64,000 bases of DNA from Bordetella genomosp. 9 (GCF_002261425.1 NZ_NEVJ01000002.1:744001-808000), one strand, 5' to 3'. Positions 10,147 through 18,702 are shown, counted from the first letter of the stretch. A program made the numbers and translations. The notes: generated from the letters alone by a model not told the origin.

Positions 10147-10941
10147 ATGCCCCGCCTGGCCCTGGGGCTGGCGTACGACGGATCGGTCTGGCAAGGGTGG
10201 CAGACCCAGCCGCATCGCCAGACCGTACAAGACACGCTGGAAGCCGCCCTGCATCAATTCCTCGCCACCCCCGTGGCGACGGTCTGCGCAGGCCGCACCG
10301 ACACGGGCGTGCATGCCGCCATGCAGGTCATCCACGTGGATACCGACGTCCAGCGCCGGCCGGAATCCTGGGTGCGCGGCCTGAACGCGCTCTTGCCGCC
10401 GACGATCGCGGTCCGTTGGGCCACGCCGGTCGACGACGCCTTCCACGCGCGGTTCTCGGCGCTGTCGCGGACCTACACCTACCTGCTGTGGAACGATCGG
10501 GTCCGGCCCGCGCTGTGGGCTGGCCGTGCCGGCTGGTGCTTCCAGCCGCTGGGCATCGACGCCATGCGCGCGGCGGCCGCGCACCTGCTGGGTGAACACG
10601 ATTTCAGCAGCTTTCGGTCATCGCAGTGCCAGGCGCGCCACCCGGTGCGCACGATGCATCAGCTCGACATCGCGGCACAAGGGCGCTTCCTGGTGATCAC
10701 GCTGCGCGCCAACGCGTTCCTGCACCACATGGTGCGGAACATCATGGGCGCGCTGCTGCAGGTCGGGCAGGGCAGGCAGGCGGCGTCGTGGATGGGCGAT
10801 CTGCTGGCCGCCCGCGATCGCAGGCTAGGCGCGCCCACTTTCATGCCGGACGGCCTGTACCTGTCGGCCATCGAATACGCGCCGCACTTCGGCCTGGACG
10901 ACCTGGACGGCCGCAAACATCTGCTGGCGCCGTTCGCCTGA
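10147..10941 (+). CDS. truA: tRNA pseudouridine(38-40) synthase
   Basis: This enzyme converts uridines 38-40 of the tRNA anticodon arm to pseudouridine. The 264-residue protein contains the catalytic aspartate D52 in GRTDTGVHA and the family segments [14 protein letters not shown] and [13 protein letters not shown]. It follows the fimV-like gene by 3 bp, an arrangement known in Burkholderiales. A 147 bp gap separates it from trpF. Confidence 0.96.
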   Translation: MPRLALGLAYDGSVWQGWQTQPHRQTVQDTLEAALHQFLATPVATVCAGRTDTGVHAAMQVIHVDTDVQRRPESWVRGLNALLPPTIAVRWATPVDDAFHARFSALSRTYTYLLWNDRVRPALWAGRAGWCFQPLGIDAMRAAAAHLLGEHDFSSFRSSQCQARHPVRTMHQLDIAAQGRFLVITLRANAFLHHMVRNIMGALLQVGQGRQAASWMGDLLAARDRRLGAPTFMPDGLYLSAIEYAPHFGLDDLDGRKHLLAPFA

Positions 10942-11088
10942 CGCCGGTCGGCCCCGGAGGGAGGCCGCGACCCGCGCCCACGTATGAGCGCCCCGCGCCC
11001 CTGTTCTGTTGTCAGGCAGATCGCGGGTCGTCAAGGGTTAAAATCCTGCTTTATCCCACCCGCGCCCAAGGCGCCGCCGCTGCTTCCC

Positions 11089-11766
11089 ATGCGTACCCGC
11101 GTCAAAATCTGCGGCATGACCCGCCCTGAAGACCTCGCCACCGCCATCGAGGCCGGCGCCGACGCGGTGGGCTTGATCTTCTATCCCAAAAGCAAGCGCT
11201 ACGTCACCGTGGAACACGCCGCGCGCCTGCGCCGTGCGGTGCCCGCGTTCGTCGACGTCGTCGCCTTGTTCGTCAACGCCGCCGATGACGACATCCAACG
11301 CGTGCTCGACGTCGTCGGTCCCGATCTGCTGCAGTTCCATGGCGACGAATCGCCGGCGGCATGCGAACGCCTCGGCCATCGGTACATGAAGGCCTTCCGC
11401 GTGGGCGGTCCGGGCGCGGAAACGGCGAGCAAACTCGCCAGCACCTGCGCCGGTTTTCGCGGCGCCGCCGGCTGGCTGTTCGACAGCTATTCCGCCGGCT
11501 ACGGCGGCAGCGGCCTGGCCTTCGAGCACAGCATGCTGCGCGAAGTCCAAGCCGACCGGCTCAGCGCCCCCGTCATCCTGTCCGGCGGCCTGTCGCCCGC
11601 CAATGTCCAGGCCGCCGTCGCCGCCTTGCGACCCTACGCCGTCGACGTCAGCAGCGGCGTCGAAGAATCGCCGGGCATCAAGTCGGCCGCGCGCATCCAC
11701 GATTTCCTGGCGGCAGTGCGGCGCGCCGACGCCGAACGCGTCGCCACGGACCGCACGCCGGCGTAA
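11089..11766 (+). CDS. trpF: Phosphoribosylanthranilate isomerase
   Basis: This enzyme converts N-(5-phosphoribosyl)anthranilate to CdRP, step 3 of tryptophan synthesis. I place the start at ATG 11089 (MRTRVKICGMTRPEDL), because the catalytic cysteine in VKICGMT lies near the N-terminus in this family. The frame is open upstream, but that part shows no homology. The protein has 225 residues. Other signatures are LLQFHGDESP, WLFDSYSAGYGGSG and the phosphate-binding ILSGGLSPANV with VDVSSGVE. In related genomes trpF is normally followed by trpBA; here a GST gene follows after 17 bp. Confidence 0.96.
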   Translation: MRTRVKICGMTRPEDLATAIEAGADAVGLIFYPKSKRYVTVEHAARLRRAVPAFVDVVALFVNAADDDIQRVLDVVGPDLLQFHGDESPAACERLGHRYMKAFRVGGPGAETASKLASTCAGFRGAAGWLFDSYSAGYGGSGLAFEHSMLREVQADRLSAPVILSGGLSPANVQAAVAALRPYAVDVSSGVEESPGIKSAARIHDFLAAVRRADAERVATDRTPA

Positions 11767-11783
11767 AGCGCCAAGGCCGCCCC

Positions 11784-12440
11784 ATGCTCACGATCTGGGG
11801 CCGCCGCACATCTTCCAACGTCCAGGCGCTGATGTGGTGTGTCGGCGAACTGGGCCTGGCCTATCGCCGCCACGACGCCGGCCATCGCTACGGCGTCATC
11901 GATACCCCGGCTTTCCTGGCCATGAATCCCAACGGCACCGTGCCCGTGCTGCGGGATGGCGACGCCGAACCGATATGGGAAACCGGCGCCATCATCCGCT
12001 ATCTCGCCGACCGCTACGGCAACGGCGCCTTCTGGCCACGCGATGCGCAGGCCCGGGTCCACGTCGACAAATGGGCCGAATGGGCCAAGCTGAATATCGC
12101 GATCAACTTCACCGGACCGGTGTTCTGGCATGTCGTCCGCACGGCCCCCGCGCAGCGCGACCCGGCGGCGCTCGCGCGCGCATTCAACTCGCTCGATCCC
12201 AAGCTGGACATCGCGGAACAGCGCCTGGCATCGCATGCCTTCCTGGCCGGCGAGCATTTCACGCCCGCCGACATTCAGCTGGGACATGTGTTGCACCGGT
12301 ATTTCGATATCGAAATACCGCGCCCGGAACGGCCCGCGCTGCGGCGCTATTACGAAAGCCTCACCCATCGGCCGGCCTTTCGCGAGCACGTGATGGTGTC
12401 GTACGAGGAACTGGCGCACAACGCCGGACACACCAGCTGA
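11784..12440 (+). CDS. Glutathione S-transferase family protein
   Basis: This 218-residue protein has the two-domain GST fold. An N-terminal thioredoxin-like domain begins WGRRTSSNVQALMWCVGELG and contains the cis-Pro/glutathione-binding block NPNGTVPVLRDGD with WETGAIIRYLA (about residues 53-80). The C-terminal half is helical (FLAGEHFTPADIQLGH, the N-capping motif region). The Ser-rich RRTSSNVQ motif suggests a serine-type catalytic residue. The gene starts 17 bp after trpF and may ride on its transcript. The substrate is unknown. Confidence 0.85.
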   Translation: MLTIWGRRTSSNVQALMWCVGELGLAYRRHDAGHRYGVIDTPAFLAMNPNGTVPVLRDGDAEPIWETGAIIRYLADRYGNGAFWPRDAQARVHVDKWAEWAKLNIAINFTGPVFWHVVRTAPAQRDPAALARAFNSLDPKLDIAEQRLASHAFLAGEHFTPADIQLGHVLHRYFDIEIPRPERPALRRYYESLTHRPAFREHVMVSYEELAHNAGHTS

Positions 12441-12444
12441 CGAT

Positions 12445-12473
12445 TTGACGACCCTAATCCAGCCCTATATAAT
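12445..12473 (+). promoter_or_regulatory. Sigma70 promoter of tRNA-Val
   Basis: TTGACG (12445-12450) and TATAAT (12468-12473) are separated by exactly 17 bp and lie 14 bp before the tRNA 5' end. It is a near-consensus promoter starting 4 bp after the GST stop codon. Confidence 0.8.
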
Positions 12474-12486
12474 TCTTCTTCTTTGC

Positions 12487-12563
12487 AGGCGGTTAGCTCA
12501 GCTGGTTAGAGCGCTACGTTGACATCGTAGAGGTCGTTGGTTCGATTCCAATACCGCCTACCA
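12487..12563 (+). tRNA. tRNA-Val (anticodon GAC)
   Basis: The gene forms a full cloverleaf of 77 nt. The 7 bp acceptor stem pairs AGGCGGT with ACCGCCT. The D-arm includes TAGCTCAGCTGGTTAGAGC, the anticodon stem-loop is CTACG-TTGACAT-CGTAG with anticodon GAC, and the T-arm is GGTTCGATTCC. The 3' CCA is encoded. It reads valine GUC/GUU codons. tRNA genes are common integration points, and the accessory stretch 12.7-18.7 kb begins just after it, but I found no duplicated 3' end. Confidence 0.97.
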
Positions 12564-12616
12564 CCGAATTCCCTACCGCTACCTAGATAGCGACACCCAG
12601 ATAGCCCGCCGCAGAC

Positions 12617-12651
12617 AGCCCGCTAAGCCCTTGAGCACGCGGGCTTTTTTA
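12617..12651 (+). terminator. Rho-independent terminator after tRNA-Val
   Basis: A 7 bp stem, AGCCCGC (12617-12623) with GCGGGCT (12639-12645), is followed by a T-run. It lies about 55 nt downstream of the mature tRNA 3' end. Confidence 0.75.
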
Positions 12652-12734
12652 CGTCTGTCCCGCCCCTGCGGGCCGCGCCAGGTGCTTCATGGCGCATGCT
12701 ACGATCCTTGGCTGACACACAGAATGGAGAGAAT

Positions 12735-12977
12735 ATGGGTACACGAGAAATTGATGGCTGGACCGTGCATAGCGGTGCTTTTCAATCGGGCGACGTGCCG
12801 GCGATCGCGGACGTTACGACCCACAAGGACGGCTCTCCGGATTCGGGCCGCTTCTTTCGAGTAGTCACCGATCACACCTTCACGGATCTTGGCGATGCCA
12901 AGAACGCCGCTGATGTCGTGGTGGATCGCATCGAGTCCGTCGATGAAAGCGGCGTTCCCTACCCGCTGACCTACTAA
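12735..12977 (+). CDS. Small hypothetical protein (80 residues)
   Basis: I chose ATG 12735 (MGTREIDGWTVHSGAF), which follows the purine-rich GGAGAGAAT; the upstream in-frame extension is unlikely. The protein is acidic, soluble and has no signal peptide, and ends IESVDESGVPYPLTY. I do not recognise a family. It sits alone between the tRNA-Val terminator and a convergent ASCH-like gene. Codon choice is GC-rich like its neighbours, so it looks like a real gene. Function unknown. Confidence 0.6.
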   Translation: MGTREIDGWTVHSGAFQSGDVPAIADVTTHKDGSPDSGRFFRVVTDHTFTDLGDAKNAADVVVDRIESVDESGVPYPLTY

Positions 12978-13039
12978 GGTCTCCCCCGCCGGAATGACGG
13001 GCGCTTCCACTGTGCCGTCTTCCAGGCGCGGCCACGATG

Positions 13040-13096
13040 GCCGCAAAGGCCGCAATAGCCGCAATAGCCGCAATCGCCGCAATCGCCGCAAAAGCC
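13040..13096. repeat. 9-bp tandem repeat GCCGCAAT(A/C)
   Basis: There are about 6.3 tandem copies of GCCGCAATA/GCCGCAATC, with AAG and AAA variants at the ends. The array ends 3 bp before the stop codon of the leftward ASCH-like gene, so it sits in that gene's 3' untranslated region. The period is a multiple of three, so it would not break a reading frame if read through. Confidence 0.85.
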
Positions 13097-13099
13097 CCG

Positions 13100-13474
13100 C
13101 TAATTTTCGGTGTCGGTGTACGCGAATTCGATCCGGGTAATCAGGCTGTCGGGCGTGGTGCCCTTGTGCGAGGCGCAAAACATCTTCACCCAAGCGTCGG
13201 GGTGCCCGTATTGGGGATGCCCTTCGTATCCTTCGCGGCGCACCTCGTCGTAGCCGTAGTCCAGGTCGTCCAGCATGGCGCGCAACGGCTCTTGCCGCAC
13301 GTCGACGATCCGTATGGGTGCTCGCAGGGACTGGATCTTTTCGCCCGGGCGCAGGCCCCTGGCCTTGAGCACGGGCCTGATCAGGTCGCCCGGCTTCAGG
13401 AATATCCAGCCCGAGCGGCGCGTCACGTCCTTGGTTCCGGATTTGATCTGCTCGGTCGTGATCGAAAAGCTCAT
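13100..13474 (-). CDS. ASCH-domain-like protein
   Basis: This 124-residue soluble protein begins MSFSITTEQIKSGTKDVTRR. I chose ATG 13474, which has GGAG 11 nt upstream, over ATG 13483, which is too close to it. The pattern KDVTRRSGWIFLKPGDLIRPV (residues 14-34), the I-R-I-V-D-V strand and the late WVKMFC segment resemble ASCH/PUA-like folds that bind RNA or modified nucleotides. Such small proteins are frequent in phages and accessory regions. The assignment rests on motif resemblance only. Confidence 0.55.
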   Translation of the reverse strand: MSFSITTEQIKSGTKDVTRRSGWIFLKPGDLIRPVLKARGLRPGEKIQSLRAPIRIVDVRQEPLRAMLDDLDYGYDEVRREGYEGHPQYGHPDAWVKMFCASHKGTTPDSLITRIEFAYTDTEN

Positions 13475-13531
13475 GTTGCGCATTGCTCCATAATAAGCCT
13501 GTCCGCCGATGCCTCTTTCCGGAGCCAAATC

Positions 13532-13840
13532 ATGAAAAACGCCCACTCGGCCTTGCCGCTGATCCTTGCCGCCGCGGTCTGCGCCGCATTGGCCGGCTGC
13601 GGGAGTACACCTTCGAAGGGCTACAGTTCGCAGTCGCAACCGCCGGCGGCGGCGAGCCCGCCGTCGTACAGCGACAGCAGCGCCGCCAAACCGGCGCTGA
13701 CCATCCAGTCCGGCGAGGGTGAGAAATTGAACCTGCCGTGGTTTGTCAGGGACATCCAGGGCGCGGTGAACAAGGGCAGCGGTCCGACGACCGAGTGGCG
13801 TTCGGTGGATGCGCCTCCGAACGCGCCTCCAGCGCAGTGA
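13532..13840 (+). CDS. Small lipoprotein, DUF2931-unrelated hypothetical
   Basis: The 102-residue product has a lipoprotein signal: a charged MKNAHS start, a hydrophobic core, then the lipobox LAGC with the acylated cysteine at about residue 22. The rest is Ser/Pro/Gln-rich and probably unstructured, followed by a conserved-looking LNLPWFVRDIQGAVNKG segment near the C-terminus. It is read divergently from the ASCH-like gene, with 57 bp between the starts. I recognise no family beyond the lipoprotein class. Confidence 0.6.
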   Translation: MKNAHSALPLILAAAVCAALAGCGSTPSKGYSSQSQPPAAASPPSYSDSSAAKPALTIQSGEGEKLNLPWFVRDIQGAVNKGSGPTTEWRSVDAPPNAPPAQ

Positions 13841-13997
13841 GCGCGATGACCCCACTGAGCGCAATGCGCGCAATGCTGTCCCGGCCGTCGCTCGGCGACG
13901 TTCACGCAAATGGCGGGACCTGGTTACGAACTCCAACAAAACGGGCCGACGCAGGCCCATAAACTCAGCGTCCTCATCCACTTGGAGGGTACTTCCC

Positions 13998-14144
13998 ATG
14001 AGAATGCTGATCGCTTTCCTGCTGGCCACCTCGCTTGCCGGCTGTGCTGTCTACACCCCCAGCGGGGCGGTCGTTGTCGACCCGCATAGTGGCGGCGGCG
14101 GTGGCTTCTGTCCGCCGGGGCAAGCGAAGAAAGGTAACTGCTGA
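13998..14144 (+). CDS. Very small lipoprotein (48 residues)
   Basis: ATG 13998 follows GGAGGG. The product begins MRMLIAFLLATSLAGCAVYTP with a perfect lipobox (LAGC). The mature part is about 33 residues, with a Gly run and two more cysteines (GFCPPGQAKKGNC). This resembles small lipoproteins of the YpfM/'PsiF-like' size class, but no family is clear. The two C-terminal cysteines could form a disulfide in the periplasm. Confidence 0.55.
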   Translation: MRMLIAFLLATSLAGCAVYTPSGAVVVDPHSGGGGGFCPPGQAKKGNC

Positions 14145-14309
14145 GTGCATGTCCGAGTCCCGGGCAGTTAATGGGTCTGCTTTTTAGTTGCCCACCCGGG
14201 AGCACGCACGGCGGCCTGTTCAGAATCCCAGGTCTACGCTTCGCAACCGACCGTTACCAGCGGCCGGTCACGCGGGCGTTTTCACTGTCCGGAAGTGAGA
14301 GGCTTATCC

Positions 14310-15866
14310 GTGCATCATTCGGCGCAGCGCGAGCGCTTTTTCCTATGGCACATGGTGTACCTGCTCCTGTCTGTCGCGCTGCCGTTCCTGCTGGCGATAC
14401 CCATAGTCCTGCAGCAAGCCGAGCGTCGCGCACAGGACCAGTTGCGCATCGTCGAAAACCTGGTCATCTCCCAGTCTGAAAACATCGTGGCCCACGCGAT
14501 CCAGGTCGCGTCGGAGATCGATCCCCTGGCGGGCAGATCCTGCAAGGACGTTGCCCGCATATTGCGCGAGGCAGGCTCATTGCGGCCGTACTTCCGCACG
14601 TTGGCGGTGATAGACCGCAACGTCATCTACTGTTCTTCGGTCAGCGGTCCGGTGGACCGTCCCCTGGCGCAGATGGTGCCGGGCATGACCAAGCTACCCC
14701 CAGGCGTCACGCTCTCCACCGTGGCCGGGACGCCGCTGGTACCCGATCGCGCCGCCTTGTTCGTCTTCCTGGGGGGCGACGACGGCCGCGGCGTGCTGGC
14801 CAGCGTGGACGGCCAGTATCTGCATGACATCATCGCGGCGGCGGACCAGGGCGGCCATTACGCCGTCCAACTACGCATCGGCGCGGGCTATGCGCTGAAC
14901 GCCACCGGCATACATGAATGGGAGCCGGCCGTCCCGGGTGAAGCCGGCGGCATCACCGTTACCCGCAAGTCCGCGCTCTATCCCGTCGAAGTCAGGGCAA
15001 CGCTGAGCGCAGCGCGTCTCGGCACGTATCACCATACGCTGTGGCTGCAATACATACCTTTCGTGACCATCGCATCCGCGCTCCTGGCCTACCTGGTGCA
15101 TCGCCTGAATACGCGGCGGATCGCCATGGCGACGGAGATCCGGCGCGGCATGCGGCGCAGGGAATTCTGCGTGCTGTACCAGCCCATCGTGGATCTGGCC
15201 ACCGGCACCTGTGTGGGCGCGGAGGCCATGCTGCGCTGGCGCCATCCGGTGTATGGAACGGTGCAGCCCGAACTGTTTTATCCGCTGGTCGGCGAAAGCG
15301 CCCTGGCCATGCGGCTTACCCGGCATCTGCTCAGCCTGATACAACGCGACCTCGGCACGGCGGCGCTGCCGCGCGGGTTCCATCTGAATATCAACCTGAA
15401 CGCCGAGCACCTGTGCCGGCGCGAACTCGTGGGCGACGTCGAACGGTTCCTGCACGGATTCAAGCAGGCCAGCCCGCGCCTGATATTCGAGCTGACGGAA
15501 CGCAAGGGCCTGCCCGATACCGCGGCGGTCCTGAGCAATATGCGAGCCTTGCGCGCCATCGGCGTCGCCTTCGCCATCGACGACTTCGGTACGGGGCATA
15601 GCTCGCTGGCCTGCCTGGAGAAGATCACGGTCGATTACCTGAAGATCGCCAGGGGGTTCGTCTCCGTGATCGACACGGACGCCGTGAATGCGCCGGTGCT
15701 GGAGCTGATCATCTCCCTGGCCGGGCGATTGGGAGTCGCCCTGATCGCCGAAGGCATAGAAACCGACACCCAGGCCGCCTACCTGCGCGCCAAGGGCGTC
15801 ACGCTGGCGCAGGGGGGGCTGTTCTCGCCGCCAGTGCCGGCGATTTCCTTGCTGGCGGGGTTGTAG
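14310..15866 (+). CDS. CSS-motif / EAL-domain cyclic-di-GMP phosphodiesterase
   Basis: The predicted role is hydrolysis of cyclic di-GMP. I chose GTG 14310, 7 nt after GAGAGG; a GTG at 14295 is the alternative. The 518-residue protein has a transmembrane helix (about 12-34), a periplasmic CSS-motif domain with C108-S-S, a second transmembrane helix (about 243-263) and a cytoplasmic EAL domain from about 288. Redox-sensitive cysteines of CSS domains control PdeC-type enzymes in E. coli. Here the EAL signature reads E305-A-M; DDFGTGHSSL and AEGIETDTQA are retained, so activity is plausible. It is a single gene between the lipoproteins and the convergent phosphorelay genes. Confidence 0.88.
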   Translation: MHHSAQRERFFLWHMVYLLLSVALPFLLAIPIVLQQAERRAQDQLRIVENLVISQSENIVAHAIQVASEIDPLAGRSCKDVARILREAGSLRPYFRTLAVIDRNVIYCSSVSGPVDRPLAQMVPGMTKLPPGVTLSTVAGTPLVPDRAALFVFLGGDDGRGVLASVDGQYLHDIIAAADQGGHYAVQLRIGAGYALNATGIHEWEPAVPGEAGGITVTRKSALYPVEVRATLSAARLGTYHHTLWLQYIPFVTIASALLAYLVHRLNTRRIAMATEIRRGMRRREFCVLYQPIVDLATGTCVGAEAMLRWRHPVYGTVQPELFYPLVGESALAMRLTRHLLSLIQRDLGTAALPRGFHLNINLNAEHLCRRELVGDVERFLHGFKQASPRLIFELTERKGLPDTAAVLSNMRALRAIGVAFAIDDFGTGHSSLACLEKITVDYLKIARGFVSVIDTDAVNAPVLELIISLAGRLGVALIAEGIETDTQAAYLRAKGVTLAQGGLFSPPVPAISLLAGL

Positions 15867-15900
15867 TCAAGGCAGGACACCCGCCCTGGCCGGCTCGGCG

Positions 15901-16248
15901 CTAGGGCCCGAGCTCGCCTATCGCTTTTTCCATCGTCGATTCCAGCGCCAGCAGATGCGCCTGCGCGGTGTCCTGGACCTGTTGCGAGCCCGGCGGCAAT
16001 CCTTGCTTGATGGCCCTTGCCAGGGGCAGCAGCATGGATGCCGCCTGTTCGGGCTGTCCCGTCAGGAAGGCAACCGAACCCTGGATGCGGTGGGCCAGGT
16101 CGCCCGCCCGATCGCAGGCGCGACCGGCCAGCGCGCGCCGCAGGTCCTGCCTGTCGTCGCGCAGGATCTCCACCGCGCGTCGAAGAAACTGGCGACGTCC
16201 CGCGCGGTCGGGATAGAGCTCCGTGAGCGTGTGAAGGTCGAGCAGCAT
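15901..16248 (-). CDS. Histidine phosphotransfer (Hpt) domain protein
   Basis: This 115-residue all-helical protein has the phospho-accepting histidine H53 in DLAHRIQGSVAFL, the Hpt signature. It begins 10 bp after the stop of the hybrid kinase gene and is probably translated from the same message. It would relay phosphate from the kinase's receiver domain (D477) to the RcsB-like regulator encoded first in the operon. In BvgS-type sensors this domain is fused to the C-terminus; here it is a separate gene. Confidence 0.8.
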   Translation of the reverse strand: MLLDLHTLTELYPDRAGRRQFLRRAVEILRDDRQDLRRALAGRACDRAGDLAHRIQGSVAFLTGQPEQAASMLLPLARAIKQGLPPGSQQVQDTAQAHLLALESTMEKAIGELGP

Positions 16249-16258
16249 GGTGTCGGGC

Positions 16259-17935
16259 TCAGTCGTCGGACGCCGTGGCGGGCGCCGGCAGGTAGCCGGT
16301 GCGTTGCAGGGCTTCGCGCAGCTTGGCGCGGGTGGTCGGCTTGGGCACGTAGTCGTCCATGCCGGCCGCCAGGCAGGCCCGCGCATCGGATTGGGTCGCG
16401 TTGGCGCTGAAACCGATCAGCGTCGTGCGCGGCCACGCGTTGATCATCTCGTGGGTGCGGATACGCCGCGCCAGCTCGTAGCCGTCCAGGCGGGGCATGT
16501 GGCAATCCACCAGCATGACGCGAGGCCGCTGCATGAGCCAGGCGGCGTAGCCGGCTTCGCCATCTTCCGCGGAATGCGACGTGACGCCGAGCAGCGCGAG
16601 CTGCCGCACGGTGATGTCGCGGTTGATCTCGTTGTCTTCCACCAGCAGGACATCGGCCGGCGTTTCCGGGGCGGGTTTCTCCGGCGCGACCGGACGCGCG
16701 TCGCGGGCAGGGCGCGTTTCGTCGGCTGCCTGAAGGTCGACGACATGGTCCACGCCGTGCTGGTCCGGAAATCCGCCGTGCGCGGGGTCGGCCGTCGGCG
16801 CGCGGCCGCGAATCGGCGACCACAGCGTTTCCAGCGTGCGCAGGAAAGGGTAGACCGAGTGCATCGGGCCCATGCGCCGTGTCGCCGTCGCCACCCAGAA
16901 GCCATCGCCGCCGTCCGTCAGCACGCGTATGTCCGCGGGTTGGCCGCAGCCCAGGATCTGGATGCGCGACTTGCGGCACCAGGCGCGCAGCATCGGCGCC
17001 ATCGCGGGATGGGTGACTTGCAAGCTGGCGCTGCGCGTGGGATAGGCCGGCCAGGTGAACGCCTGGGTATTCCAATGGGCCGGTATCCGCACGCACGCGG
17101 ACGTGCCGTGTCCGCGCCGGCTGCGTATGGTGATCGTGCCGCCCATGCGTTCCACCAGGTGCTTGACGATGGACAGGCCCAGTCCGGTGCCGCCGTGCCG
17201 CCGCGTGGTCGAGGTGTCTTCCTGTTGAAAAGGCGAGAACAGCCTGCGTTGGTATTCTTCCGACATGCCGGCGCCGGTGTCGCGGACGACGATTTCCATT
17301 TCATCGCCGCCGCCGTGCGTCAGCCGCCGCCGCGCCGACAGCGTGACGGCGCCGCGGTCGGTGAACGCGATGGCGTTGCTGAGCAGGTTGGCCACCACCT
17401 GGCTGACACGGATTTCGTCCCCCACCAGCCGCCGGTCGAAGTGCGGCATGATCGCGACGGTCAGCGTCAGGCCCTTGCGGCGCGCCAGCGGCAGGTAGAG
17501 CTCGGCCATGTTTTCCATGGCGCGGTAGAAATCGTAGGGCGCGTTGCACAGCGGCAGCGCGCCCGATTCGATCTTGGCGTAGTCCAGGGTGTCGTTGAGG
17601 ACACGCAGCAACAAGCGCGCGGACTGCATGGCCGTGCCGAGATAACGCTGCTGCTCGACGCTCAAGGGCGTGTCTTGCAGGATATCCAGCACGCCGATGA
17701 CGCCGTTCATCGGCGTGCGGATCTCGTGGCTGACGGTGGCCAGGAAGGCCGATTTGGCGGAGTCCGCGGCTTCGGCCCTTTCCCTGGCGAGTATGGCCTC
17801 GGCGCGGGCTTTTTCAGCGGTGTGGCGCACGATGCGCATGCGCCGCTGGTTCCACAACAACATGCCGACGGCAAAAAGCGTCAGCAGCACGCCCAACGCA
17901 GCCAGGACTATCGGGATGCTTCTGTCCGGTATCAC
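16259..17935 (-). CDS. Hybrid sensor histidine kinase with receiver domain
   Basis: I place the start at GTG 17935, 24 bp after the regulator's stop codon. The frame stays open upstream but would overlap the regulator completely. The 558-residue protein has one transmembrane helix (about 8-28), a short coiled coil, a HisKA domain with phospho-accepting H70 in [10 protein letters not shown], HATPase_c with N- and G-boxes ([20 protein letters not shown]), a degenerate receiver-like linker, and a C-terminal receiver with D477 in LVDCHMP. There is almost no extracytoplasmic sensor domain. The layout resembles the cytoplasmic half of BvgS/RcsC-type kinases. The signal may be cytoplasmic or come through a partner protein. 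Confidence 0.85.
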   Translation of the reverse strand: MIPDRSIPIVLAALGVLLTLFAVGMLLWNQRRMRIVRHTAEKARAEAILARERAEAADSAKSAFLATVSHEIRTPMNGVIGVLDILQDTPLSVEQQRYLGTAMQSARLLLRVLNDTLDYAKIESGALPLCNAPYDFYRAMENMAELYLPLARRKGLTLTVAIMPHFDRRLVGDEIRVSQVVANLLSNAIAFTDRGAVTLSARRRLTHGGGDEMEIVVRDTGAGMSEEYQRRLFSPFQQEDTSTTRRHGGTGLGLSIVKHLVERMGGTITIRSRRGHGTSACVRIPAHWNTQAFTWPAYPTRSASLQVTHPAMAPMLRAWCRKSRIQILGCGQPADIRVLTDGGDGFWVATATRRMGPMHSVYPFLRTLETLWSPIRGRAPTADPAHGGFPDQHGVDHVVDLQAADETRPARDARPVAPEKPAPETPADVLLVEDNEINRDITVRQLALLGVTSHSAEDGEAGYAAWLMQRPRVMLVDCHMPRLDGYELARRIRTHEMINAWPRTTLIGFSANATQSDARACLAAGMDDYVPKPTTRAKLREALQRTGYLPAPATASDD

Positions 17936-17958
17936 TGGCGAAAATCCATATTGAAGAT

Positions 17959-18702
17959 TCAGTCGCCTATCGACTGTTCGAACTTCTCTTTCAGGTACAA
18001 GGCAAGCGCGAGGTCGTCGGCCAGCTCCAGCTTTTTCATGGCGCGCCGCTTGTGCGTGCTGATGGTCTTCTTGCTGCGCAGGAGCTTGGCGGCGATCTGC
18101 GTGACCGACAGGCCCAGCGCGATATTGCGCAGGATTTCCAGTTCGGCGTTGGTCAGGCGTTCTTCCGGCCGCTTGGGGCGGCAGTCGCGCACGTGGCCGT
18201 CGCTGCATGAGTAGAACGCGCGCGGCGCGTTGACGGCGAGGCGGATCATGTCGGCCAGGAAAGGCAGGCGTTCGCCTTTGGGCACATAGCCGTTGGCGCC
18301 GGCCTTGAACGCGGCGTATTCGGTGTCCATGATCTTGCCGGCCGAGAAGGTGATGATGACCAGGTCCGGATGGAGCCGGCGTATGCGCTTGATGAAGTGG
18401 ATGCCTTCCCACGGCTGGCGCGGCAGGTAGAAGTCGACGATGACGACATCGCAAGGCACTTTCTTCAGGCTTTCCAGGAAGCGCACCGCGGAAGTCTCGG
18501 TGTGCACGACTTCGAAGTCGGCCTGGTGCTGCAGGAATGACGCCATGCCCAGCGCGATGACCGGGTGGTCGTCCAGTACGGAGACGCGGATGCGGTGCCG
18601 TGGGCGTGACGTCAACAGATAACGCCGCACGGAAGGTTCGCCGGAGATCAGCATTTGCGAGGCGGCAGGGGGCGGAGAGGGAAGGCTGGGAGCGAGGGGC
18701 AT
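17959..18702 (-). CDS. RcsB-like LuxR-family response regulator
   Basis: The 247-residue protein has a disordered N-terminus of about 35 residues. A receiver domain follows, with the acidic pair in VLDDHP and phospho-acceptor D90 in VIVDFYLP, and then a LuxR/GerE helix-turn-helix. The recognition helix region IAAKLLRSKKTISTHKRRAM is close to that of RcsB. Start ATG 18702 is preceded by AAGGAA; an internal ATG at codon 17 is an alternative. It is the first gene of a three-gene leftward operon with the hybrid kinase and Hpt protein, which together would make a complete phosphorelay. The targets are unknown. Confidence 0.85.
   Translation of the reverse strand: MPLAPSLPSPPPAASQMLISGEPSVRRYLLTSRPRHRIRVSVLDDHPVIALGMASFLQHQADFEVVHTETSAVRFLESLKKVPCDVVIVDFYLPRQPWEGIHFIKRIRRLHPDLVIITFSAGKIMDTEYAAFKAGANGYVPKGERLPFLADMIRLAVNAPRAFYSCSDGHVRDCRPKRPEERLTNAELEILRNIALGLSVTQIAAKLLRSKKTISTHKRRAMKKLELADDLALALYLKEKFEQSIGD

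Noticed and set aside
13040..13096. Short repeat array considered as a CRISPR or attachment site
   Set aside because: It is a 9-bp simple tandem repeat without spacers and does not match the tRNA-Val 3' end.
16247..18214. Long open frame on the plus strand opposite the hybrid kinase and regulator
   Set aside because: It is antisense to clear HisKA/ATPase/receiver domains. Its translation is rich in His/Arg/Gln without domain pattern, the usual artefact of high third-position GC.
12487..18702. Genomic island integrated at tRNA-Val
   Set aside because: No integrase gene and no duplicated tRNA 3' end were found, so only the location is suggestive.
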